This document shows positions 43,420-52,780 of a DNA stretch of 64,000 bases, one piece after another. The notes under the pieces are model-generated. The model was given only the letters and a program-made list of their open reading frames with translations, did not search any database and was not told the origin of the DNA. Source of the stretch: JABDMH01 sp965223215. Lineage in GTDB: Bacteria > Bacteroidota > Bacteroidia > Chitinophagales > Saprospiraceae. The position numbers and the translations under genes were made by a program. Location of the stretch: NCBI GenBank assembly GCA_965223215.1, contig CBDCVZ010000010.1:3844001-3908000 (forward strand), written 5' to 3'. Each line of letters begins with the position of its first letter. The stretch's first letter is position 1.

Positions 43420-44448
43420 ATGGCCGGATTTAGAGAAGCATTTATCTATCGATTCAATAAACTTACTCCCTTTTTACCTCATAAAGTGCTGACCAGATTG
43501 ACAGGGCAGAATTTGATCTTGCCGGTCTATCACTTAGTTTCAGATCGAGATGTGACGCACGTTAAGCATCTATATGCGTATAAAACAGTGCAGCAATTCA
43601 AGCGAGATCTTGAATATCTTTTGAGGTATTATGAACCAATTAATCTATCGGACCTCATCGATTTTACTGAGGGATATGAGCTCAAGAAGCCTAGTTTTTT
43701 GCTCACCTTTGATGATGGACTTCGTGAATTTGGAGATGTGGTGGCACCCATTCTGAAGCAAAAAGGTGTGCCCGCCATTTGCTTTCTGAATAATGCGTTC
43801 ATCGGCAACAAGGCCTTATTTTTTCGCTACAAAGTCAGTTTATTGATTGAACATCTCCTCGCAAATCAAGGTGCAGAATCGGTGCAAAGAGCAATTGACC
43901 TTATTCCTGAACGGACCACCGAAGATCGATTACCAGAGGTCCTGCTGGGATTCAATCATACTAATGAAGGCCTCATTGATCAAATAGCCTCAACCTTGGA
44001 GATAGATTTCACTCAGTATCTCGCTGATGAAAAACCATACCTTGATGCCTACGAAATCGAAAAACTAATTGAGTCTGGCTTCAATTTTGGTGCACATAGC
44101 CTTCATCATCCTGAATACTTTTTATTGTCTCTTTCGCAGCAACTTGAACAAACTACCCAATCGATCTTAGGTCTCACCAAAATGTATCCAAGCCAACCGA
44201 TGACCTTTGCATTTCCTTTTACCGATCATCAGGTTTCCAACGCCTTTTTTGAAGAACTAAGACGACAAATCCCAGACTTGAAGTTGACTTTTGGAAGTGC
44301 GGGACAAAAAAAAGACCTTGTGATGGGCCATCTCCAGCGTATACCCATGGAAATGAGAGATTTAAGTGCAAAAGAAATTATTCAGACCGAATTGCTTTAC
44401 TATCTCGCCAAAGCCCCTTTTGGTAAAAACACGTTGGTTAGAAAATGA
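43420..44448 (+). CDS. Polysaccharide deacetylase family protein
   Basis: A 342-residue NodB-fold (CE4) protein. LLTFDDGLREFGDV holds the metal-binding FDDG motif near residue 91, and FGAHSLHHPEYF near 230 supplies the HxxxH-type motif. FAFPFTDHQ is a later motif. The substrate is probably a cell surface polysaccharide. ATG 43420 is preferred to the TTG four codons upstream. Its stop overlaps the start of the next gene by 4 bases (ATGA), which indicates tight coupling. Confidence 0.87.
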   Translation: MAGFREAFIYRFNKLTPFLPHKVLTRLTGQNLILPVYHLVSDRDVTHVKHLYAYKTVQQFKRDLEYLLRYYEPINLSDLIDFTEGYELKKPSFLLTFDDGLREFGDVVAPILKQKGVPAICFLNNAFIGNKALFFRYKVSLLIEHLLANQGAESVQRAIDLIPERTTEDRLPEVLLGFNHTNEGLIDQIASTLEIDFTQYLADEKPYLDAYEIEKLIESGFNFGAHSLHHPEYFLLSLSQQLEQTTQSILGLTKMYPSQPMTFAFPFTDHQVSNAFFEELRRQIPDLKLTFGSAGQKKDLVMGHLQRIPMEMRDLSAKEIIQTELLYYLAKAPFGKNTLVRK

Positions 44449-45545
44449 TCCGAATCGAAGCATTAAATAAGGCTGCTCTGTCAGAGTACATTAGATCTGA
44501 TCAATTTAAGCGCAGCCACTTTGTTCCTATTTCTACCCATCGGGCCATTTCTCACCTAAACAATCCACGCGCCGATGAAGATGATATACTATTGCTACTA
44601 GCCTACAGTGGCCAAATCTTGGTTGGCTATCTTGGAATATTAGCAGATTGGATATTTGAGCCACATGGCATTAAGCATAAATGTGGCTGGCTCAGTTGTA
44701 TGTGGATCGACCTGAGCTATCGCGGCCAAGGCATTTCCAAACGATTAGTTCGTGACGCTTTGGACCATTGGGAGCAACGGATATTAGTAACCGAATTTAC
44801 TGTCGCAGCCAAGGGACTTTATGACAAGACCGGTGCCTTCAAAGACCTGCAAATAAGACCAGGTCTACGAATATATCGAAGGCTAGATCTGCAGAAGTTT
44901 TTACCACCGAAGAGGTCCATTTTCCAAAGAAACATTGCGATTCTGAAAACCCTGGATGCCATGGGCAATGCCCTTCTCGATGTGCGGTTTCTGTGGCAGT
45001 CTACCAAACCGCTAAATGGCGTCAGTTATTTCACAAAACTTGGACCTGAAGAAACAACTTACCTTAACACAAAAATCGGTGAATCTCGTTTTAAGAAAAA
45101 CTCCGAAGATCTGAACTGGATCATGCAATATCCCTGGATCCTCTCCAGTGAGCCCACCACTGAATCACAACGGTATCATTTTTCTTCAGTGGCTACCATT
45201 TTCGAATTTAAAGGCATACGGATTCTAGATAAAGAAAATCAAATTATCGGTCTGCTAATGCTTGCGAGACGAGGCCAAAATTTAAAACTACCTTTTTGTT
45301 ATTTCGAAGATGGACAGGAGGATAGAATTGCAGAGATCCTAAAATATTACTTTCGAATCTGGCAGATCAATACTTTCACAACTTACCATCCTACCTTGGT
45401 AAAGGAATTAAAGACCACCTCGACTGGAGCCCTATTTAAAAAAGAGGTTAAGAGGCATTTCATTATTTCGAAAGCATTGACGGCATTTAATACTGATCAG
45501 GAACATATTATCCAAGACGGCGATGCCGATTGTGCTTTTACTTAG
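44445..45545 (+). CDS. GNAT family N-acetyltransferase
   Basis: A 366-residue protein with a GNAT domain in the first half: WLSCMWIDLSYRGQGISKRLV contains the acetyl-CoA pyrophosphate-binding RGQGIS motif near residue 94. The C-terminal 200 residues may be a second, degenerate domain of the same fold, as in other large GNAT proteins. The substrate is unknown; coupling to a polysaccharide deacetylase suggests envelope or glycan modification. Its 3' end overlaps the convergent FemAB-like gene by 8 bases. Confidence 0.8.
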   Translation: MIRIEALNKAALSEYIRSDQFKRSHFVPISTHRAISHLNNPRADEDDILLLLAYSGQILVGYLGILADWIFEPHGIKHKCGWLSCMWIDLSYRGQGISKRLVRDALDHWEQRILVTEFTVAAKGLYDKTGAFKDLQIRPGLRIYRRLDLQKFLPPKRSIFQRNIAILKTLDAMGNALLDVRFLWQSTKPLNGVSYFTKLGPEETTYLNTKIGESRFKKNSEDLNWIMQYPWILSSEPTTESQRYHFSSVATIFEFKGIRILDKENQIIGLLMLARRGQNLKLPFCYFEDGQEDRIAEILKYYFRIWQINTFTTYHPTLVKELKTTSTGALFKKEVKRHFIISKALTAFNTDQEHIIQDGDADCAFT

Positions 45546-46488
45546 AAAACATATGTTGCACGATCTTGAAGAATGGTTTCTTCTTCCATAGGTAGTGATA
45601 TGGTTTTTGCATTGCCCCAAACTGTCTCCTGGTTCGTTCCAGTCCCTCCGACATTCCGCCCAGAAAATCAAATTGATGACCGGGGCAATGTTGATTGGCG
45701 TATTGGATGGCATGCCACAAAGTATATACACCACTTCCCCATGGTCGAAATTGATCATATTCTCCAGTGAGCAATAAATAGGTCGCCTCCCTATCCCAAA
45801 CAATAAATACAGCGGCTTGAATAACCCCATTTCCATCTATGGCATAGAAGGATTTGCCCTGCCCACGCTCTTCAGATGCCCCAAGCAAATTATCAAAATA
45901 TTGAAATGACACTGGAATTTTACTTCCCTGACGAATGAAGGGTCGGTCGCATATGTCATATAATTTTTTCCGATCCAAATCTTCCTCTATTCGGACACGA
46001 TCAGCAGCCTTCTTAAATTTATTATTACGATAGTCCGAGGAAATCCCTTTATAAACCACCGCCAAATCACTTACATCCGGAAGGACATAAGAATAATAAA
46101 TCGTCTGATTAAATCCCTTCCATTTAAAAGGCAACCAATTGTTAATCTGGTAATGCAACGTTTGCATGTATCCGTCAAAAATGGGAATTGCGTTTACCAT
46201 TTTAACCAGAATGCTGTGCTTCTTTCGCTCAGGAAAATCCTTCAGGAAATAAGGGCCCGCGAATTTAGTCAGTGGAGGCATCGTCACATAGGTAAAAATC
46301 CCTTTAGTTTTTTTGAACCAGGGCATAATCGCGACCACATGAGGATCTTCAACATACATCATCACCTCCCATTCTCCTCCAGTGCAGGCATTATCCAACC
46401 ACCAGTCTTGGAAGAAGATCGGAATGTTCTTTTCCATGGCACAGAGAGATCGATAGCGATCGCGATCAAAGATTATTTTTTTCGACAT
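45538..46488 (-). CDS. FemAB-like/BioF2-type acyltransferase
   Basis: A 316-residue protein of the GNAT-fold Acetyltransf_6/FemAB-related group. Features are the N-terminal FFQDWWLDNAC, PWFKKTKGIF, MPPLTKFAGPYF, and the C-terminal DFLGGMSEGLERTRRQFGA. Relatives attach amino acids to peptidoglycan or act in polysaccharide (exosortase-linked) assembly. The start lies inside the end of the upstream O-methyltransferase gene (16-base overlap), so they are an operon. No signal peptide is seen. Confidence 0.8.
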   Translation of the reverse strand: MSKKIIFDRDRYRSLCAMEKNIPIFFQDWWLDNACTGGEWEVMMYVEDPHVVAIMPWFKKTKGIFTYVTMPPLTKFAGPYFLKDFPERKKHSILVKMVNAIPIFDGYMQTLHYQINNWLPFKWKGFNQTIYYSYVLPDVSDLAVVYKGISSDYRNNKFKKAADRVRIEEDLDRKKLYDICDRPFIRQGSKIPVSFQYFDNLLGASEERGQGKSFYAIDGNGVIQAAVFIVWDREATYLLLTGEYDQFRPWGSGVYTLWHAIQYANQHCPGHQFDFLGGMSEGLERTRRQFGAMQKPYHYLWKKKPFFKIVQHMFSK

Positions 46489-47105
46489 ATCATCATTCCG
46501 TCTACCAGAGGCAGCAGTACATTTTCCACCCGACCATCAGCTTGCACATGCTCATTAAACTTCATAATGGTCCTGGTATCAAGGTCTGGCTCTTCTTCAA
46601 GAACCTTTCCATCCCAAAGCGCATTATCCGCCAGAATAAATCCTCCTGGCCGCACCTTATCGAAGACCAAATCATAATATTCCAAATAATCTCTCTTTCC
46701 TGCATCAATAAATACGAGGTCAAAAAACTCTTTTAACTGGGGAATGACATTCTGTGCCCGATCAAAATGGCAAACAATTTTATCTCTGCACTTTGCTCCT
46801 TGGATATTGTTGGTTATTGTCGCTTGCAATTCGTGGTCTGCTTCAATGGTATGCACCACCCCGTCGTCTGTCAAGCCACTGGCAAGGCATATGGCACCAT
46901 ATCCTGTAAAAGTTCCGATTTCTAAAACCCTCTGCGGCGAAATCATTTGACTTACCATCGCCAGAAATGCACCCTGCACTTTACCGGATATCATCTGTGG
47001 CGCCAGGGTAGTGAGATAAGTTTGTCGCTCGATGGCCGCCAGGTGAAGGTCAGGAGCACTGGTTAGACGCTCAATATATTGATAAACTGGTTTAGATAAT
47101 ATCAT
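46473..47105 (-). CDS. Caffeoyl-CoA/catechol-type O-methyltransferase
   Basis: A 210-residue SAM-dependent methyltransferase of the class I O-methyltransferase family. VLEIGTFTGYGAICLA near residue 60 is the SAM motif, LVFIDAGKRDYLEYYD near 132 carries the metal-binding Asp, and GGFILADNALWDGKV near 155 the second set. The substrate in bacteria is generally unknown. The downstream FemAB-like gene overlaps it by 16 bases. Confidence 0.88.
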   Translation of the reverse strand: MILSKPVYQYIERLTSAPDLHLAAIERQTYLTTLAPQMISGKVQGAFLAMVSQMISPQRVLEIGTFTGYGAICLASGLTDDGVVHTIEADHELQATITNNIQGAKCRDKIVCHFDRAQNVIPQLKEFFDLVFIDAGKRDYLEYYDLVFDKVRPGGFILADNALWDGKVLEEEPDLDTRTIMKFNEHVQADGRVENVLLPLVDGMMICRKK

Positions 47106-47340
47106 AAAGTAGGATGATGCTGCATATTATTTAAGGATAAAGAAAATCGGTGCCAAGATAATAAGTACACCTCATTAGCGTGTCTGGCAGAATCTACGGT
47201 GAGCATGTGCAGGGAGCTAAGCCCGAAATAGTAAGCAAAAAAATCATCCAATGTATGCTTTTTGTAAGATCAAATTCACATAATGTCCACTAGAGACATG
47301 TAATTAGTACTTTTAGGTGCTCATCCCATAATGGCGGATC

Positions 47341-47808
47341 ATGGAAATAAACGTTGGTGAGAAGGCTCCTAATTTTGCGTTGCGAGCGCATGACAGGTCT
47401 CTGGTAACACTCGAACAATTTCGCGATAAAAAGGTAGTGCTGTTATTTTTCCCACTTGCTTTCACACGTACCTGCACGAAAGAGCTTTGCTCTTTACGAG
47501 ACGACCTTCAGGCGTACAACGAGTTGGATGCTCAGATCTTGGCAATTTCGGTCGACTCACTCTTCGTCCTAGATAAGTTTAGAGAGGAGTACGGATACAA
47601 TTTTCCGCTGCTCTCGGACTTTAACAAGGAAGTTTGTCGCAGCTATGGCGCCCTGCACGAAGAATTTGCGTTGGGAATAAAGGGAGTTGCTAAAAGATCG
47701 GTGTTTGTGATCGATGGCTCGGGCAGCCTAAGACATAAGGAAATAATGGAGAATCCTTCTAACCTACCCGACTTTCAAAAGGTAAAGGATGTACTGGCTG
47801 CCATTTAG
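47341..47808 (+). CDS. Peroxiredoxin (AhpC/TSA family)
   Basis: A 155-residue thioredoxin-fold peroxidase. FFPLAFTRTCTKELCSLRDD holds the TxxC peroxidatic cysteine near residue 47, with a second Cys five residues later as in many Prx5/BCP or AhpE-like proteins. The active-site arginine is likely in KGVAKRSVFVID. It reduces hydroperoxides in the cytoplasm. ATG 47341 starts directly at the conserved N-terminus (VGEKAPNFAL). clpS follows 31 bases downstream. Confidence 0.92.
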   Translation: MEINVGEKAPNFALRAHDRSLVTLEQFRDKKVVLLFFPLAFTRTCTKELCSLRDDLQAYNELDAQILAISVDSLFVLDKFREEYGYNFPLLSDFNKEVCRSYGALHEEFALGIKGVAKRSVFVIDGSGSLRHKEIMENPSNLPDFQKVKDVLAAI

Positions 47809-47814
47809 AAATGT

Positions 47815-47822
47815 TATTTTTG
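47815..47822 (+). promoter_or_regulatory. Putative -7 box for clpS
   Basis: TATTTTTG, followed by C, is a full match to TAnnTTTG, 17 bases before the chosen clpS ATG at 47840. It lies between the peroxiredoxin stop and clpS. If real, it excludes the longer in-frame start at 47789. Confidence 0.4.
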
Positions 47823-47839
47823 CACCGTGGTACAAAAAT

Positions 47840-48148
47840 ATGAAGCATATGCAAGCAGCATTCGATGAGGAAGTTGATCAGGTAACACTGATTGAAGACG
47901 ACATCGACACTGGCAGGTTGGCTCAGATCATCGTTTTCAATGATGATGTGAACACTTTTGACTGGGTGATCGAATCTTTTATCCAAATACTGCAGCACAG
48001 TGCGGCTCAGGCTGAGCAGCTCTCACTAATTGTTCACTACAAGGGCAAGGCCATCGTCAAAACCGGCTCCTTTAAAGATCTCAAGCCCAAAAAGGATGCG
48101 CTGGTCGATCGTGGTCTCTCGGCAGTAATTGAGGAACTCGTCAATTAG
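47840..48148 (+). CDS. clpS: ATP-dependent Clp protease adaptor ClpS
   Basis: A 102-residue adaptor that hands N-degron substrates to ClpAP. The core IIVFNDDVNTFDWVIESF contains the NDD-TF motif of the N-end-residue pocket, and HSAAQAEQLSLIVHYKGKA matches the second core region. The ATG at 47840 gives the normal length; a start at 47789 would add 17 residues of atypical sequence. It is followed 14 bases later by aat, so N-degron creation and recognition genes are linked. Confidence 0.92.
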   Translation: MKHMQAAFDEEVDQVTLIEDDIDTGRLAQIIVFNDDVNTFDWVIESFIQILQHSAAQAEQLSLIVHYKGKAIVKTGSFKDLKPKKDALVDRGLSAVIEELVN

Positions 48149-48162
48149 AATTCCTCGATATT

Positions 48163-48840
48163 GTGCCGGTGGATCCGTTGCTGTTTCCCCATCCTGAATT
48201 GGCAAATCCAGAAGGATTGTTGGCTATTGGTGGAGACCTGAGCATTGAGCGATTACTTTTAGCTTATCAATTTGGAATTTTTCCCTGGTTTTCAGAGGGC
48301 CAACCGATTCTCTGGTGGTCACCTGACCCACGATGCATCTTGTTGCCCTCGCGATTGAAAGTAAGCAAAAGCATGCGTGGTTTGATAAGGAAAGACCCCT
48401 TTGAGATCACCATTGATCATGATTTTAGTTCAGTGATTCAGCAATGCAGAAGTGTGCCCAGAAAAAATCAGGAGGGGACTTGGATCACCGTGGAAATGAT
48501 GCAAGCCTACCAACGATTGCACGACCTTGGCCATGCCCACTCGATTGAAGTTTGGAAGGAAGATAACCTGGTAGCGGGTCTATATGGAATTTCACTAGGA
48601 AAGATATTTTTTGGTGAATCTATGTTCACCCGAGTCCCCAATGCCTCAAAATATGGATTCATCAAGTTGGTTCAGTGGTTGGAGGAACAGGACTTCATGC
48701 TGATTGATTGCCAACAGGATACCAGGCACCTACGCTCGCTGGGAGCAGAATTAATAAGCAGAGTAGAATTTCTGAAATACCTGCGCTGCAATCAGCTTTC
48801 TGAAACCAATGATATCTGGGCATCACCACAACTCTCCTGA
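48163..48840 (+). CDS. aat: Leucyl/phenylalanyl-tRNA-protein transferase
   Basis: A 225-residue enzyme that adds Leu or Phe to proteins with N-terminal Arg or Lys, making N-degrons. Family blocks: FPHPELANPEGLLAIGGDL, AYQFGIFPWF, ILWWSPDPRC, GTWITVEMMQAY, and GKIFFGESMFTRVPNASK. The start is GTG 48163. It forms an operon with clpS, whose product recognises exactly these Leu/Phe-tagged substrates. The clpA protease partner is not in the window. Confidence 0.95.
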   Translation: MPVDPLLFPHPELANPEGLLAIGGDLSIERLLLAYQFGIFPWFSEGQPILWWSPDPRCILLPSRLKVSKSMRGLIRKDPFEITIDHDFSSVIQQCRSVPRKNQEGTWITVEMMQAYQRLHDLGHAHSIEVWKEDNLVAGLYGISLGKIFFGESMFTRVPNASKYGFIKLVQWLEEQDFMLIDCQQDTRHLRSLGAELISRVEFLKYLRCNQLSETNDIWASPQLS

Positions 48841-48934
48841 CAAATTGGTCCAAAAGGTGCATTCGGATCAGCTCCTAGCGGGTGCTAAGACTGCCGATTG
48901 CACAGACTCCACACCCCATTGGTCACTGCAAGCA

Positions 48935-51562
48935 CTAATTAACCAGGTAAGTTTTGGCTTTCTCCAATGCGGCATCCAGGCCGGCCGGATCCTTACCCCC
49001 CGCAGTTGCGAAAAAGGGTTGTCCACCACCGCCACCTTTAATCTCCTTGGCCAAGTCACGGATGATGTGGCCGGCGTGAAGACCCCGTTCCTTTGTCAAA
49101 GCATCACTGATGGCAACCAATAGTTGAGGTTTGTCGTTGATTTCTGATCCAAATACAATAAAGGCATTGCCCAATTCCTTCTCAAGTTGATAGGCAAGAG
49201 TCTTTAGTGCCTGGGCATCTTTGTTTTCGACGTGCGCTGAGAGATAGTTTACACCACCAACATCCTGGACGGATTGTTTCAGTCCATGCTTGATTTGAGC
49301 AATTTCGACATCCTGCAACTGATTAATCCGTTTTTGCAATTTTTTCTGCTCTTCTTGCAAGGCATGAATTTGATCCACTAGGTTGGTCGGATTCTTAAAT
49401 GATCTTTCAATTCGACTTAAGATCTCCATAGCATTATCGATGTACTCTTCCGCCTTGAGAGCTGTCACGGCTTCGATCCTTCGAACCCCAGCTGCTACCG
49501 AACTCTCACTAACTATCTTAAAGTATCCAAGTTGGCCTGTAGAAGGTACATGGCATCCTCCACAAAGTTCGCGAGAATAATTTTCATCAAAGGTGACCAT
49601 TCGTACCCGGTCGCCATACTTTTCACCAAAAAGCATGATGGCACCTGCTTTCTTTGCCTCTTCAATGGGAATCGACCTTTCTTCTTCCAATCTGATGTTT
49701 TCGCGAATTTTTTGATTGACAATTCTTTCGATACGTCGCTGTTCTTCAGAAGTTACTTTTTGAAAATGCGAAAAATCGAATCGAAGATGATTTTCAGTCA
49801 CCAGCGATCCTTTCTGAGCGACGTGACCACCGAGCACCTGACGCAGTGCCGCATGCATTAGATGAGTTGCTGTATGATTATTTTCAATGAGTCTTCTACG
49901 CTTTGCATCAACCTCAGCCAACCAAACACCTCCCGGTTGGCTCGGAAGACGGTCGACAATATGGATGATCAACTCATTTTCTTTGATTGTATTGATCACT
50001 CTAACTTGCTCTTGTTTGGATTTCAAGACTCCGGTATCCCCAATTTGACCGCCTCCCTCCGCATAGAAAGGGGTTTTACTTAATACCAGCTGGACTTGAT
50101 TTCCATCCTTGGTAGCAACTGTTCGATACTTTATGATTGTTGATTCACCAACCTCCAATGCATCATATCCCACAAATTTGCTCGCATTATCAGCATCGAG
50201 AATCTGCCAATCACCCACGGATTTTTGCGCATCTGCCTTAGAACGTTCTTTTTGCTCCTGCAAGGCTGATTCAAATCCAACTTCATCGACCGTCCATCCC
50301 TTTTCAGCTGCGATCAATCTGGTGAGGTCGATTGGAAATCCATACGTATCAAATAATTCAAAGACCGTGTGACCATCCACCACACCATCTTGGACTTCGA
50401 TCTTATCAAGCCGTCTTAAGCCCAAAGCAAGAGTTCGTAGAAAAGACTTTTCTTCCTCCTGTATGATGTTTTGCAGGAAATCAAGCTGTTGGTGAATTTC
50501 AGGAAATACAGACTCAAACTGTCTGGCCACCGTAGGAGCTAAGAGGTACAACAATGGCTCCTGCCGATCGAGAAAGGAATAGTAGTATCGCACTGCTCGT
50601 CTGAGAATCCTTCTCACTACATAGCCAGCACCGGTATTATCGGGCAGGGCTCCATCAGCAATCGTGCAACATACGGCTCGGATATGATCTGCTACAACCC
50701 GCATAGCCATGTCTGCCTTCGCACCGGAATCATAGCGCCCGGTATAGGTTATGCCGGTCTCAGACGAGATGTGTTCAAAATAGGGCTGGAATAGGTCTGT
50801 ATCGTAATTAGATCGTCTACCCTGCAGTGCCATACATAGGCGCTCAAAGCCCATACCGGTATCGACATGTTTAGCCGGCAATTCTTCTAAGGTCCCGTCT
50901 TGCAATCTGTTGTATTGAATAAATACCAGATTCCAAATCTCGACAACCAGCGGATGATCTTGATTCACTAGATCAGAGGCAGGTACTCGCTTTCTATCCT
51001 CGTCAGACCTTAAATCAATATGTATTTCAGAACATGGCCCACAGGGTCCGGTGTCACCCATCTCCCAAAAATTATCTTTTTTTCCAAAGGATAAGATGCG
51101 TGATGAGTCGATCCAATTGGACCACTCTCCCTCTGCTTCCACATCCGCACTGAGCCCTTCAGATGTGTCGCCTCCAAAAGTAGTTGCATAGAGGCGGTTG
51201 GGATCGAGCTTGTATACCTTAGTCAATAACTCCCAAGCCCAGGCAATGGCTTCTGCCTTAAAGTAATCACCAAAAGACCAGTTACCCAACATTTCAAACA
51301 TCGTGTGGTGATAACTATCCACACCGACTTCTTCTAAATCATTGTGTTTACCTGATACGCGAAGACATTTTTGTGTATCCGCCATCCGAGGAACGGGTGG
51401 TTGCTGATTACCCAAAAAAAAGTCCTTAAATTGGTTCATCCCCGCATTGGTAAAAAGTAGGGAGGGATCGCCCTTATTCACAATCGGTGCAGAGGACACT
51501 ATCCGATGCTCTTTCGACGCAAAAAAATCAAAAAAGGTCTGTCTTATCTTCTTCGAATCCAT
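48935..51562 (-). CDS. alaS: Alanyl-tRNA synthetase
   Basis: An 875-residue class II synthetase. The catalytic domain starts SKKIRQTFFDFF; FTNAGMNQFKDFFLG is motif 1 region and GFERLCMALQG is motif 3 region. The editing domain has the zinc ligands HTATH near residue 570 and CGGCH near 670. The C-terminal region with GGGGG-P-FATAGG is the DHHA1 domain. ATG 51562 fits the family N-terminus; the frame is open 60 bases upstream, but the added residues are atypical. A TAatTTTG sequence at 51690-51697 may serve as the -7 box. Confidence 0.96.
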   Translation of the reverse strand: MDSKKIRQTFFDFFASKEHRIVSSAPIVNKGDPSLLFTNAGMNQFKDFFLGNQQPPVPRMADTQKCLRVSGKHNDLEEVGVDSYHHTMFEMLGNWSFGDYFKAEAIAWAWELLTKVYKLDPNRLYATTFGGDTSEGLSADVEAEGEWSNWIDSSRILSFGKKDNFWEMGDTGPCGPCSEIHIDLRSDEDRKRVPASDLVNQDHPLVVEIWNLVFIQYNRLQDGTLEELPAKHVDTGMGFERLCMALQGRRSNYDTDLFQPYFEHISSETGITYTGRYDSGAKADMAMRVVADHIRAVCCTIADGALPDNTGAGYVVRRILRRAVRYYYSFLDRQEPLLYLLAPTVARQFESVFPEIHQQLDFLQNIIQEEEKSFLRTLALGLRRLDKIEVQDGVVDGHTVFELFDTYGFPIDLTRLIAAEKGWTVDEVGFESALQEQKERSKADAQKSVGDWQILDADNASKFVGYDALEVGESTIIKYRTVATKDGNQVQLVLSKTPFYAEGGGQIGDTGVLKSKQEQVRVINTIKENELIIHIVDRLPSQPGGVWLAEVDAKRRRLIENNHTATHLMHAALRQVLGGHVAQKGSLVTENHLRFDFSHFQKVTSEEQRRIERIVNQKIRENIRLEEERSIPIEEAKKAGAIMLFGEKYGDRVRMVTFDENYSRELCGGCHVPSTGQLGYFKIVSESSVAAGVRRIEAVTALKAEEYIDNAMEILSRIERSFKNPTNLVDQIHALQEEQKKLQKRINQLQDVEIAQIKHGLKQSVQDVGGVNYLSAHVENKDAQALKTLAYQLEKELGNAFIVFGSEINDKPQLLVAISDALTKERGLHAGHIIRDLAKEIKGGGGGQPFFATAGGKDPAGLDAALEKAKTYLVN

Positions 51563-51623
51563 AAAATCATCCTTAATCTGTCGTTCTCCTGGACTGCTTT
51601 GCTTACTTAAATTTGGCGACATA

Positions 51624-51655
51624 TTTGTTTAGATGGTAATTGCTTCTTAGTTTTG
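51624..51655 (+). promoter_or_regulatory. Bacteroidota-type promoter of the M23 peptidase gene
   Basis: TTTG (51624-51627) and TAGTTTTG (51648-51655) match the -33 and -7 boxes of the Bacteroidota housekeeping promoter, with a 20-base spacer. This is the only site in the window where I found both boxes at good spacing. The predicted transcription start lies near 51661, giving a leader of about 65 bases. Confidence 0.55.
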
Positions 51656-51725
51656 CAAATCCCACCTGAACTATCCAAACTGTAGTTGACAAAATTAGAT
51701 TATTTAAGCGAATAAGCCTCGTTTG

Positions 51726-52709
51726 ATGAGTAAGGAAAAGTTTGTGTACAATCCGAAGAGTTTGACCTTTGAAAAGTACAAGGCCTCTGCGGTACGTCGA
51801 GTTGTCCAAATCTTTGGATTTCTAATTGTCGTGGGCCTGGCAACAGCAGGATCCATGTACTTAATGATGGAATACTATCCATCACCTAGAGAGCAATCAC
51901 TTCTGCGGGAGATCGATCAGATGAAAATCAAGTACGCTTCGATCAATGAGCAACTTGATGTAATGTCAAAGGTTCTTGCCAATATTCAAGACAGAGATGC
52001 CAATGTACACCGAACCATCTTTGGCATGGAGCCAGTTAACGAAGATGTTTGGAATGCTGGTGTTGGAGGGCACGAGCGATATTCTGAGTTGACCCGTTAC
52101 CGAAATAGTGGAGACCTACTCATGGGTACCTTAGAAAAAGCCGACAAGCTGGCAAGGCAAATGACCATCCAGTCCAGATCTCTTGATTCTCTCGAGTTTA
52201 TCGCCAGTGAAAAGGAAAAATATTTAGATGCAATTCCTTCAATAAAGCCGGTTCGCGAAGATAAACTCAAACGAAATATAAGGCATCTCTCCGGATATGG
52301 CATGCGAATTCATCCCATTCATAAGATTCCAAAGATGCATGCTGGACTTGATTTTACGGCTCCGAGAGGAACCATTGTCAGAGCTACCGGCGATGGTAAA
52401 ATCTTAAAAGTTAAAAAAGCAAAAAGTGGATATGGCCATAACATCTTGATTGACCACGGTTATGGTTACCAAACCCTTTATGCCCATATGGATGAATTAA
52501 ACGTGAAGGTTGGTCAACGCATTAAGAAGGGCGAGAGAATTGGCACGGTTGGTGACACAGGTACCTCCACTGCTCCCCATCTGCACTATGAAGTCAGGTA
52601 TAAAGGTAAAACAGTAAATCCCATTCACTACTGTATGGATGGCCTCACACCTCAAGAATATGAAGACATGGTAAAAATGGCTTCAGAGGCAAACAAATCT
52701 TTCGATTAG
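51726..52709 (+). CDS. M23 family metallopeptidase (murein hydrolase type)
   Basis: A 327-residue protein with one N-terminal transmembrane helix (about 28-46), a periplasmic coiled-coil region (about 55-85 and 135-175), and a C-terminal LytM/M23 domain. Zinc ligands are HAGLD (HxxxD) near residue 205 and HLHYE (HxH) near 287; a GYG...LYAH motif lies between. It probably cuts peptidoglycan cross-links in the periplasm. Start is ATG 51726, one codon after a TTG. Confidence 0.93.
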   Translation: MSKEKFVYNPKSLTFEKYKASAVRRVVQIFGFLIVVGLATAGSMYLMMEYYPSPREQSLLREIDQMKIKYASINEQLDVMSKVLANIQDRDANVHRTIFGMEPVNEDVWNAGVGGHERYSELTRYRNSGDLLMGTLEKADKLARQMTIQSRSLDSLEFIASEKEKYLDAIPSIKPVREDKLKRNIRHLSGYGMRIHPIHKIPKMHAGLDFTAPRGTIVRATGDGKILKVKKAKSGYGHNILIDHGYGYQTLYAHMDELNVKVGQRIKKGERIGTVGDTGTSTAPHLHYEVRYKGKTVNPIHYCMDGLTPQEYEDMVKMASEANKSFD

Positions 52710-52780
52710 GTATCATTCCCGTTCATTGTTGGGAGCTCTCATTCCAGTATCTTAGCTTTGGCTATTGGTGATGGATTGCT

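Noticed and set aside
47283..47299. ATGTC/GACAT inverted repeat upstream of the peroxiredoxin
   Set aside because: Only 5 bp per arm; too short to support as an operator.
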